DNA from: Chionis minor
Taxonomy: Eukaryota; Chordata; Aves; Charadriiformes; Chionididae
Direction of reading: 5' to 3'
NCBI GenBank assembly: GCA_013398295.1
Contig: VZSF01001508.1
Coordinates: forward strand, 136,919-200,918
DNA length: 64,000 bases
Shown here: piece after piece, positions 51,201 to 60,357 of the stretch
Layout: each line of letters begins with the position of its first letter
Numbering within the stretch: the stretch's first letter is position 1
Notes under the pieces: model-generated
Told to the model about the DNA's origin: nothing
The model's input: only the letters and a program-made list of their open reading frames with translations
Database searches by the model: none
Position numbers and translations under genes: made by a program

Positions 51201-53168
51201 GGTTGTGGAATACAGCTTCCCTGTGCATTGCTGATTGCTGGCTATTGCAATAGCCTTGTGATTGCTGCAGTAGGAAAGAGCAGTCCTTTTAATTTACACT
51301 TAACGAGGAGCTGGCTGTCCTCACACACTCTCTGATGTTTAGGGAAAAGTCCTTCTTCCTTCCAAATATGCTCCATGCCTCTCAGCCATAGTCATGCAGA
51401 TGGGAACCCTCCCTCCAGGTGGAAAATCCGCAGGGACTGACTGTAAGCTCATAAATCAGCAAGCAAACATTACATAGTATGGGATATCATTTTTGCTAGA
51501 AGCAAATCGATGTGTTGGTACATGTATGTGTGTCTATGTATCAAGAAGAACGCATCTAGATTGGTCAACCTCTTCTGCTCCATAAAACTATGGAGGAGAA
51601 GTCATCGACTTTCTGTCCCCTAGCAACCCCATCTTTTTGATGACAGCAATGAATCAATAAGGAAATAGATCCCTTAAGCATTGTCCCTTTGCACAATTTT
51701 ATCGCTCCCCTCCAGTCCCTTTGCTGTTTGCTTCAGCCCAGAAGCCCGACCAGGGCTCAGATACTGCTTGGAATACATTCAGAAGTTTTTCAACAAGGGC
51801 AAGGACCCTGGCCGGTGATTTATTTTTCTTCACAATCTGTTTTCACCCAAGTCTCATTAGAAGTTCAGCCTCCAAATCTATGTGACAATGCTTCAAGCCT
51901 GCTCAGCTGATTTAAATATCAGTAGGGCTTATCGAGTTGGCCACTATAGAGGGACTTTTGAGGAACACTGGAGTTAGAGAGCTCTTCTGGTTGCAATGCT
52001 GTTGCTCTGTTCTGTGCTGTTATCCCTTGCTGCAGTCTAGGCAAGAAAGGTCACATGCAAGAAAATACAAAACCATATTCCCCCCCGCCAACAAAAAACC
52101 CAAAACACAGCAGTCTTCTCAAAGATTCCCCTAGCTCAGGCCTAAAAGCTGCCAAGATAACTAAGTAGGGTTCTTCAGCTAGGACCTCCTCATCTGTATC
52201 AGAGAGCATGAACTGGATAGTTGTCATGAGGGTCCGGTAGATGAGCAACTTGTTTACATGGGAACTAGGACTGCTGCATTAGAAACCACAGCAGCAGCAG
52301 AAGGGTTTTTCTGTCTTTTGGAAATAGGAATGAGTTGATATAGCTTTAAAGGAAGATACCATCCAAGCAGTTTCAGTTTTCACCGTTCATGAGGATATAA
52401 ATGAATAGGTGCTCAAAAAGCTTTAAGATTGCCTCTCTAATTTCAGCTGACTGAGATGAGGTTCGAACTCAGTCCACTTCAAAGCCATTTTAACTTCTTT
52501 CACACTTCTTTCACATGATTCCTTGCCCAAATTACTTGGAAGAAAATAGTCAGAAACAGTTTATGTGTTTTTTTCAAAATGCAACTATATTTCTTTCTTC
52601 AGTCCTTGGAGGATCCTAACTCTTAGTGACAATTATACACGATTACACATTTTTTCTGTAAAATTGAAAATTTTCACTTTTATTTTCTTATAGGGGTATC
52701 ATCTGCTTTTATGGCAAAATAGATTTGAAGAAACATGGACATTAGGGTAGCTCACCAGTCCTAGTGTAATATTATCTCACTCATTTAAATCCTTTCCTAA
52801 CAACATTTAGGTAAACAAGAGTTCATCAGCTTCAAGTATTTCTTTTAGATCTGCAATAGCAAGTCATTCATGTGTGCTTACTTATGACTGATAATCTAAA
52901 GCAATTTATTTCTGTGAATTTCAGCTTTTCTCCAGACTTTATCACCAAAGATTGAGATCGACTGCATGAAGGTATTTAAAGGATGCAATCAGTTCCATTT
53001 CCTGAAGGACGCCATACAGCAATGGCCCAAACAGCAATGGTTACACTGCATACAGTTACAAAACAAAACCCATACCAAGCTGAATAGCTGATAACTGTAG
53101 CGTGGCACAAACAGATAGAAATGATTTTTTTCTAACTGTTAAAGAGTAACCTTACATATCATCACAAG
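45221..53168. other. No gene recognised (7.9 kb)
   Basis: The region holds another A/C tract at 46863-46906 and a short one at 52079-52107. All frames are under 95 codons. No repeat tail, RNA gene or terminal repeat is visible. A tRNA B-box-like string (ggttcgaactc) at 52459-52469 has no matching tRNA fold. Confidence 0.5.
46863..46906 (+). repeat. Poly-A then A/C tract with C6 run
   Basis: A run of 16 A is followed by gccaaacaaaaaaacccccc and more A. The same architecture occurs at 12819-12858 and 45128-45220. Confidence 0.85.
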
Positions 53169-53222
53169 GCCAGTGAAGTCAGTGAAAGTATGCTGATTTA
53201 CACTAGCTGAGAAACCAGTCTT
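53169..53222. repeat. Probable ancient interspersed repeat remnant
   Basis: The order ggccagtgaagtcagtgaaa, then tgctgatttacactagctga, matches an old amniote repeat with 'ttgaagtcaatgg' followed by 'gatttacaccagctgagg'. This is the clearest of the non-CR1 old-repeat matches. Confidence 0.4.
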
Positions 53223-56200
53223 GATTCAAACTTAACAAATGTGTGAAACTTTTTAGCACTAATACTCTTTATGCATTAGGTAGTTCACCTTCTCAATGCC
53301 AATAAGCTCTAACCAGTATAACGCCTGTGTCTCTTAATTCACAGAAAAAGTTTTATGCTTGTGTTGTGGGGCAAAGCTAATCTAAAGGCAGACTACGAGT
53401 CTTCTTTGGATGGGGAATCCTTAAAACATATGAAAAAAGTTGTGGGATTTACAGTCTGCCTAGATCATCGATGCCAGGGACTTGGCTGGGAAAACAGCTG
53501 AGCCGTCACTGTACCAGAGGACAAGTCAGCTGCTGGGAAGGCCAGCCACAAGAGTTATGCTGAGTGGGATGAAAACTGAGAGCTCCAACGCTGATCCCAA
53601 CCACATGAGTGCCTTTTATTTCCATTCCCTGATGACAGAGAAATAGGGTTTCACAAATAGGATAAAACAGAGGAGGCTGGTAACTGCTTTAGTGTGTCAG
53701 AATGTCTCCCACCTGGAGAGACATGAAGCAAGGGCATCTGCCACACCGAAGTAAGGCGGAGCTTTGTCTCTCCGAGCCACCTCTGTGCTTCAGAAGAAGG
53801 GACTGTGTTAAAAAAAGGCATCAGCATCAGATCTGCATCAATGCAGGGCTCTCTAAAACAGAATAAATATCCATTAAAGGAAATTCAGGAATTTTCTGGA
53901 GCAGGCAAGAGGATCTGAGCCAAGGAGTCTAAATTTACAAATAAAATATCAGAGTAAAGTTAGTTTTTTGGCAAGGGAAATGCATCTCCCACCTTAGCTG
54001 TGTATTAATTAACCAAGCCTTTTACTTTAGGGAATAGAATATTGCCCTTTGCTTTTTGCTGCACTTTCTGCTAACCCAGTCTCTTTGTATATCCTGAACC
54101 TGTTGAGCAACCAAAGCTTTAAATTGACTGCTAATTTTGTGTTAGGTCAAATTAATTTTGAAACCAGATTAATTAAAGCAGATGAAGCTTTGTTTATCCA
54201 TTATTCATGAAGCTCATTGGAACAGGAGAGAGTGCATTAGCTTTATTTAGGATATTACTTTGCTTTAATGAACTCTTTTTTTTTTTTGCCTCTTAATGCT
54301 CCTTTAGAACAGGAGTTCAGCTTTGTGTTGTTGGCTTTTTTTTTTTTTCCTTTGGTGGTCTAGTGCAAACAGTGTAATTAGCAGATTTTCTTGCTCCAAA
54401 AAAGCTGCAGCCGACAATGCCCAGCAGTGACTATGTCTCGCCATAATTCTGCAGAGGGAGAGAACAACACGTGTGCATGCTGAGCAAGGATCTCCCACTC
54501 ATCCTCTTCTGCTGCAGTTGGAGGCTGTAGAGAAGGGTGGATATGCTCACTCAGCATCAGAGCCAGAAAATCCACAGACGATCAGAAGAGGCTGCTGGAT
54601 AAATAAACTAGAATCGCCTAACTGCAAGCATTTGAGCATCACTGTGGATGATCCAGGGAAGAATTCTTTTCCCCACAGAGCAGTGATTTATAAAAGCCAA
54701 GCTAGACATGAGGGGGTGTGAAGTATGGGCTAGGAAATATTGCTGGAGCAATTACAGTGCTCTTTGCACAAATGTTTTATCCCCTCTGGATATGCTTTAG
54801 TTCGAGTAGCTCTGTCTAAAACGATGTATTGAGACATGAGATGCTACTTGTCTCAGAAACTAATGGCATTTATGAGCAAGTGGAAGACTGGAGCTTCTCA
54901 GAGTAAAGAGAATATAAATAGAGCTTTGCTCAAAACTTGCAGTAACATCATGATTGTAAATAAAATTAGCTAAACAAAGGTAAGTTTAAACAAAGGAAAG
55001 GTCGTCTTCACAAAGTGGACTGAACTAAATAAAACAAAATACCAACATGCCAATTAAACAAAGTACAAAGATAGGTCTGTGTACAAAGATAAAAGAATAG
55101 TTTGCAAATTCAGAAGGCAAAATATTTAACACTGCTAAAAAACAAGTCCTTTTCCTGCAAAACAGCAAACAAATTGACAGATCTCATTGCTACAGGATAT
55201 TAATGACAACTGATGAAATTAAAGACAGAAGTAGTTACCCATATGACTTAGGAAAACATCCAGATACAACAGCAAGAACATTATAAGGGATCCAAACGTA
55301 CATTTCAGGTAGCAAAACAACAACCAAAAATTAGGATTAAGCTTTCATAGAAAAAACCCAAATCTATTTTCCTCTTACATAGCTTGCCTGAAGAATATTA
55401 GCCACTGAAAAAACCCTAGGACAATAAATCACACATAGCAATCACTTGATCCTCTTAACTGCGGTATGCAAATATCTCATGATCTCCATGTATTTATCCT
55501 CACAATCTACTTATGGATGTGGGATGTGTTTTAAAAATGAAGAACTGAGCAGAAAGAAACTAAGGCTGTGATCCTCAGAAGTGTTTAGGCACCTTGTTAC
55601 TGTGATTTCACACAATGCTTCAAGAATAAGGAACCGATCTTTGTACTCAATGTCTTTCCCCTAGTCAATGCTTTTGCTCTTTTTAAGATTAGGTGGTCCA
55701 AAGTGACTATTATAGCAATTATTTTTTGTGTCTATCAACAAAAAAAATGTTTTTCATTTGCTTCTGAAGAGAAGGATGGTTGCTAAGCAAAAGAGTACCC
55801 AGCAAGGGAAATATGAAGTGGTTAGAAAGAACAAGACAAGAAATCAGAATGATGAACTAAGAGCTTATGTTCCCTTTATTCATGGCACTTTTATTAGTGC
55901 TGTATTTTTAGATAGCTAAAGTGCTGTTGTAACATCACTACAGAAAGTACCAGGACCTGGAGAAGAGGCAGGAAAGGACAAAAGGCTGTAAAGTACTGAA
56001 GAGGCAGGATAAAACTTACACTAAAGCTGCTAGATAGACTCATGGATGTTGAAGACTAAACCTCATTTAATGGGGCTATATATCTGGTTTAGTTATTGTT
56101 ATAGTCAGTGTTATCCAATAAACTTCTATTAAGTAGATTAGTACGGGAGGGTATACTTCCTGTTTATGAGCTGGTAATTACCACATCTTGAGCCAAATAA

Positions 56201-56743
56201 ACTTGGAACCTGAAGGCTGAAATTTTTATAGGAAATAAATTCCTTCAGCCTTGGTGCTTGTTAGCTCAGGGTATGGTGAAACCAAGCTAAGCAGGGAACA
56301 CCACAGTATGCATACAAATATATGCTCACCTGACTGCTCCAGCAGAGCTTCACTTGCTCTCACAGTGTTTTCAGACACTGGCACAAAAAAAAGCTAGAGT
56401 CAAGTTTGGTTTATTTAGGAAGTGGTTTCACCATCCTTCTGCGCAAGATGCAACAATATTTTTAATCTGATAGAACAGGATTTAAGGAGTGCAGCCTTCA
56501 ACTCAGCAGGATGTCCACCTGCACTGCTTGGAGACAAGAAGGGGTGATGAGGTTGATGGCCATTTGACTGCTCAAAGAGGGACTATTTTTAACAAGCTGT
56601 AAAGCTAGTTGAAAGGAATTGACTTTGAAACGAGTCAGAGCTATATGGGTTCAATAAAAATGGGTCAAAGACACTGCCTATCAGGTCTATATTTCAACTA
56701 TCTCATGGCCCATTTTGGTCAAACCATCTTCTATCACCTAAGA
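53223..56743. other. No gene recognised; possible conserved non-coding sequence
   Basis: At 54090-54250 a unique AT-rich block contains homeodomain- and POU-like strings (ttaattttgaaacc, ccattattcatgaa) and no repeat signature. Poly-T tracts follow at 54275-54287 and 54336-54348. A possible old repeat remnant lies at 55561-55625 (cagaagtgtttaggcacctt). No gene is evident. Confidence 0.4.
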
Positions 56744-56820
56744 GTGGGGTGAAATCTGGGGTGAAGTGTTGTTCTTCTGAAGTCAGGAGGACTTTCATTG
56801 CTGATTTTAATGGATGTGAG
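56744..56820. repeat. Probable ancient interspersed repeat remnant
   Basis: The sequence gtggggtgaaatctggggtg, then ttctgaagtcaggaggactt, then cattgctgattttaatgg follows the order of an old amniote repeat (gtgaaatcctggcc, ttgaagtcaatgg, cattgacttcaatgg). In the repeat as I remember it, the last two modules are near-complementary. Confidence 0.35.
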
Positions 56821-57128
56821 GGTTAACTCTGTGTGTCTGGCTGGGAGAAATACAAGCAAGCAGCGGTCTGGCTGGCATGGGCAGCATGCAGGACCAGAGT
56901 AAACACATTTTTCACAACAGTGAAAAGTAACTGAACTATCTCTATGTAAATCGTCAAATCATAGAATGGTTTAGGTCAGAAGTGACCTTGAAGATCACCT
57001 AGGTCCAACCCGCCTGTCATGGGCAGGAACACCTCCCACTAGGCCTGGTTGCTCACAGCCCCATCCAGCCTGGCCTTGAACATTTCTGGGGATGTGGGAT
57101 CCACAGCTTCCCTGGGCAACCTGTTACG

Positions 57129-57159
57129 GTGCCTCACTACCTTCATAATAGTGAGGCAC
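57129..57159. repeat. Perfect 11-bp inverted repeat inside CR1
   Basis: GTGCCTCACTA (57129-57139) and its exact reverse complement TAGTGAGGCAC (57149-57159) are separated by 9 nt. At the matching position the 24612-25403 copy has aagttctttactgtgagggt instead. The TAGTGAGGCAC-like half is ancestral (tggtgaggcac in that copy) and the other arm is new. Hairpin creation by a local template switch is the likely cause. Confidence 0.85.
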
Positions 57160-57184
57160 TTTCTTCCTAATAGCTAATCTAAAT

Positions 57185-57877
57185 CTACCCTCTTCCTTCA
57201 AGTTTAAAACCATTACCCCTCATCCTATAACTACATGCCCTAGTAAAAAGTTCCTCTCCAGCTTTCTTGTAGGCCTTCTTCAGATACTTGAAGGCTGCTA
57301 TAAAGTCTCCCCAGAGCCTTCTCTTCTCTAGGCTAGAGAACCCCAACTCTCTCAGCCTGTCCTCATAGCAGAGGCACTCTAACCCTCTGATGATCTTCAT
57401 GGTCCTCTTCTGGACCCACTCCAACAGGTCTGTGTCCTTCTTATGTTGGGGGCTCCACAGCTGGACACAGTACTCCAGATGGGGTCTTACCAGAGCGGAA
57501 TACAGGGGCAGAATCACCTCCTTTGACCTGCTGGCCATGCTTCTTTTGATGCAGCCCACGATGTGGTTGGCCTTCTGGACTGCAAGTACACATTGCTGGC
57601 TCATGCTGAGCTTCTCATCCACCAACAGCCCCAAGTCCCTCTCCTCAGGGCTACTCTCAATCTGTTCTCTTCCCAGCCTGTATCTGTGTGTGGGATTGCC
57701 CTGACGCATGTGCAGGACCTTGTACTTGGCCTTGTTGAACTTCATGAGGTTTACACAGGCTCACCTCTCAAGCTTATCCAGGTCCTTCTGGATGGCTTCC
57801 CTTCCCTCCAGCCTGTCAACCACTCCACAAAGCTTGGTGTCATCAGCAAACTTTCTGAGGGTACACTCAGTCCCAGT
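57185..57877 (-). pseudogene. CR1 ORF2 fragment with RT FADD motif and nonsense codon
   Basis: The reading frame enters with [24 protein letters not shown] is encoded at 57836-57850. It is stopped after LDKLER by TGA at 57761-57763, where the family has Trp (RWACxNLMKFN), a one-base change. It resumes in the same frame with [20 protein letters not shown] and continues past [20 protein letters not shown] and [15 protein letters not shown] to FKLEGRG and a stop at 57185. There the family continues [13 protein letters not shown], so a small insertion has shifted the frame. FADD holds the metal-binding aspartates of the reverse transcriptase, but the rest of the catalytic domain is absent. Confidence 0.9.
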
Positions 57878-57880
57878 ACT

Positions 57881-59100
57881 TTGATTGGCTGATGGCTGTA
57901 AACAGCCAATTAAGCTGTACATGTTTGCAGATTAATAAATGGCCATTCCACTGTGGCTAAGCTGCATAGCAATCCTCAGTGAGGCTCGCTGAGAACATTC
58001 CACCACTGCTGACTTTAACTGTTACTAGTTTGCATTATATGTTAAATAGGGGAATATTTTAATGTAATAGCTGTAAACACTAAAGCTGAGTGAATAATTC
58101 ATAGCAAATTATTTATTCAATAAATTTAGCCTCTTTTACTCTTCAATTTTTCAGGAACAAGTTTATTATTTTCTCAAAAGAGTGGTTATTATTCAGAATT
58201 ACTTTCTAATCAGTTTATCAGAATGTTTCTTGCTCTGCAGATCCCCTGGGTAGCCTATTTTTCACTAAATCAGTAAGCCACGCAGCACCATTGCCTTCCC
58301 TGTTTTGATGTGTGTTACCGTTTAGCAGAGGTTTCCAGTGAGGACGTAGGTTTAACTGAAGCCAACACAGTTCTTCTTTCTCCAAGTGTCCCCGATGGAA
58401 AGTATGATGCATATCCCGCCACAACACTTTTACCTTCTATGAAGGTTGGCCAAGGAAAGAGGTCAATTCTCTGGAGGCTGAAACAAGTTTAGGATTGAGA
58501 ATTTCGATGTTACTGTGATGAAGAATATATACGATTGTCCTGTCCCCCTGGTTTTCAGACCTGGGGGGCATGGCATAAGAGATGCAGCACAGATAGCTTC
58601 AGGATCCAGGATGGGTATGAAAAAGCCATTACAAAAACTCCGCCAATAAATGGCAGCTGGCTAAGTGTCAGAGGACCCCAAAATACATGCTGTAATCATT
58701 TTTTTCATTTTATATTATTACAATTTTTTTAATAGTTCACAGCTAAAGTAAAGCAGATGAGGAGAACCAAGAAACAGGAGGGAACAACACCCACCCCCAC
58801 ACATAATTGCATCGAGCTGCCCTCTACTCCCCTCCTGGCTCTGCACTTTAGAGGTGAGCAGGTTATAGCTCTGCTTTTTACCCTCAGCTGGCTTCCCTTG
58901 AGCCTATTTGCAGCAACGCTTAGATAATTTTGTTGCAGCCATTTGTGCCTCAGATCTGCACCTCATGCCAGGTGTCTGCCTCAGGTATTTACACATGTAC
59001 AGGAGATCTGACAAAAACAGAGCTGATCAGTGAGCCTTGATGATTAATAAGCCTTGCAATCTCACAATGACTCACATTGCTCCCTTGTCTTCCCTCCAAG
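57881..59100. other. No gene recognised
   Basis: At the CR1 5' junction a perfect 8-bp inverted repeat (ATTGGCTG at 57884-57891, CAGCCAAT at 57903-57910) can form a hairpin. The stretch 58080-58200 is very AT-rich with aataattcat/attattcag motifs. Short frames at 58218-58732 have no recognisable product. Confidence 0.45.
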
Positions 59101-59316
59101 TTTCCCAGGGACTGCTCCTGCTCCTCCTGGTGACGTGTGCTCCACCTCAAGGGCTCTGGCTCAGAGCAGCCTCTCTGTTACTCACAAATCTGTGAGGCAG
59201 TGCTGCATCCCTTCTCGTTCCAATTACTGGGCGGTCATCAGCATAATGCTGTTCGTCATCGGCACAGGGGGGATCTACTGTTTACTGAAGACCAAGCAGG
59301 AAAGCAAATGGTTTGG
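59101..59316 (+). CDS. Candidate internal exon with a membrane segment (speculative)
   Basis: A 72-codon open stretch is bounded by a pyrimidine-rich acceptor-like site (ccttgtcttccctccaag, ending 59100) and a good donor-like site (TTTGG|GTAAGC at 59317). The length is divisible by three and both flanks are phase 2, so splicing it in or out would keep frame. The product has a Pro/Ser-rich start, a CC pair, a hydrophobic segment YWAVISIMLFVIGTGGIYCL encoded at about 59225-59284, then a basic tail KTKQESKW. That is the layout of a single-pass membrane protein. The frame upstream stays open without an ATG. I do not recognise the protein. Another frame of the same DNA gives a Leu-rich signal-like run (GLLLLLLVTC), showing how easily such strings arise. 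Chance is a serious alternative. Confidence 0.2.
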
Positions 59317-60155
59317 GTAAGCTCTACTGACAGTAGAGTACAGCTTTATTTAGTAGAATTTGTTTCGTACAAATGGCATCCCGAGGTACTTATCAAAGTT
59401 AAATAATACATAATAGCAGAGGGAGAGAGAAATTAAGAGGCATAGGCATGGGAGCAGAGATGTTTTCAGATGAGATTTGAAAATAGATGAAGGAGCGGTG
59501 AGGCAGAAAGAAACAACAGAAAAAAAGACTGTTCCAGATGGTGGGAGATACAAGGGGAAAAAGCTTTCATAGCGTCTGTGGTTTGAAGCATAATTAGGTA
59601 CAGAGAGATGACCAGTGCCATTTGGAGAGAGAAATGGGAACAGAGAAGAAGGAAGAGGAGTTCCAGGAGATGTACTGGGAAAAGGTCAGAGAAGGCAAAT
59701 AAAGAAATGAATTGGGAGCTGTGGGAGCTTCCTCTGTAAATGTCACAATGGTGATTTGGAAAGCCAATGCACGTGCAGAAAGACTGGTGTGTTCAGGGAT
59801 GGCTGGATGATGTTGACATGGAGAATTCAAGCAGAAAGGAAAGCCAGGAGCTACCATATCCGGAGGAGAATTTCCTTCAAACACCTGCATCTGTCTAACC
59901 GTTTGCAATGGATTCGGACCGAAAAGGTCAAATCCAAGGAGGTGCTCTATAATCTATTGCCTTCCCCCCTCCTTCCTTCTAAAGACTATGTTGTTTTCTC
60001 GTTCCTGGGTTGCAAGCAGCAATTCCATGGCACAGCTGCTGCATGTCTTTTTTTACAAAACTAATTTCTTTTCATCCAATAACCTAGGAGAAGAGCTGCT
60101 AGAGATGTAGTGGACTATGGTAGTCAAAGGAATGAGGTGTTTTTTATCCCACATG
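59317..60155. other. No gene recognised
   Basis: The sequence is rich in purines at 59420-59720. Overlapping frames on both strands at 59594-60064 look like chance frames. Nothing supports a further exon downstream of the candidate at 59101-59316. Confidence 0.45.
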
Positions 60156-60357
60156 ATTATAGAATCATAGAATCACTTGGGTTGGAAGAGACCTTCAAGA
60201 TCATCGAGTCCAACCATAAACCTATGCCAAAACCACCCCTAAACCATGTCCCTCAGCACCACGTCTACCCATCTTTTAAATACCTCCAGGGACGGCGATT
60301 CCACCACCTCCCTGGGCAGCCTGTTCCAATGCTTGATAACCCTTTCAGTAAAGAAGT
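60156..60357 (-). mobile_element. CR1 3'-end fragment (minus strand)
   Basis: On the minus strand the frame reads [20 protein letters not shown] then [18 protein letters not shown] and a stop, the CR1 ORF2 C-terminus. A 3' UTR with ggtttatggttggactcgat follows, ending in two to three octamers (complement of gattatagaatcatagaatc, 60156-60174). It is truncated after about 200 bp, near 60357. It belongs to the same 3'-end type as the 5270 and 18344 copies and is well preserved. Confidence 0.93.

Larger units (their letters stand above)
56957..57880 (-). mobile_element. CR1 retrotransposon, 5'-truncated, includes end of RT core
   Basis: On the minus strand the element begins near 57880 with [14 protein letters not shown], keeping the RT catalytic FADD motif. 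It runs through ORF2 to a 3' UTR (ggttggacctaggtgatctt) and ends in a single octamer-type tail (complement of atcatagaatgg) at 56957. It is the longest fairly well preserved CR1 here. Damage includes an in-frame TGA at 57761-57763, a frame disruption at about 57185-57195 and a rearranged block at 57129-57159. The UTR type resembles the 25403 and 10052 copies, not the 18344 copy. Confidence 0.93.

Noticed and set aside
52459..52469. tRNA B-box-like string ggttcgaactc
   Set aside because: No A box at the right distance and no foldable acceptor or anticodon stems on either strand; the string is itself a near-palindrome.
57390..57892. Plus-strand frames of 104-109 codons
   Set aside because: Antisense to the minus-strand CR1 at 56957-57880.
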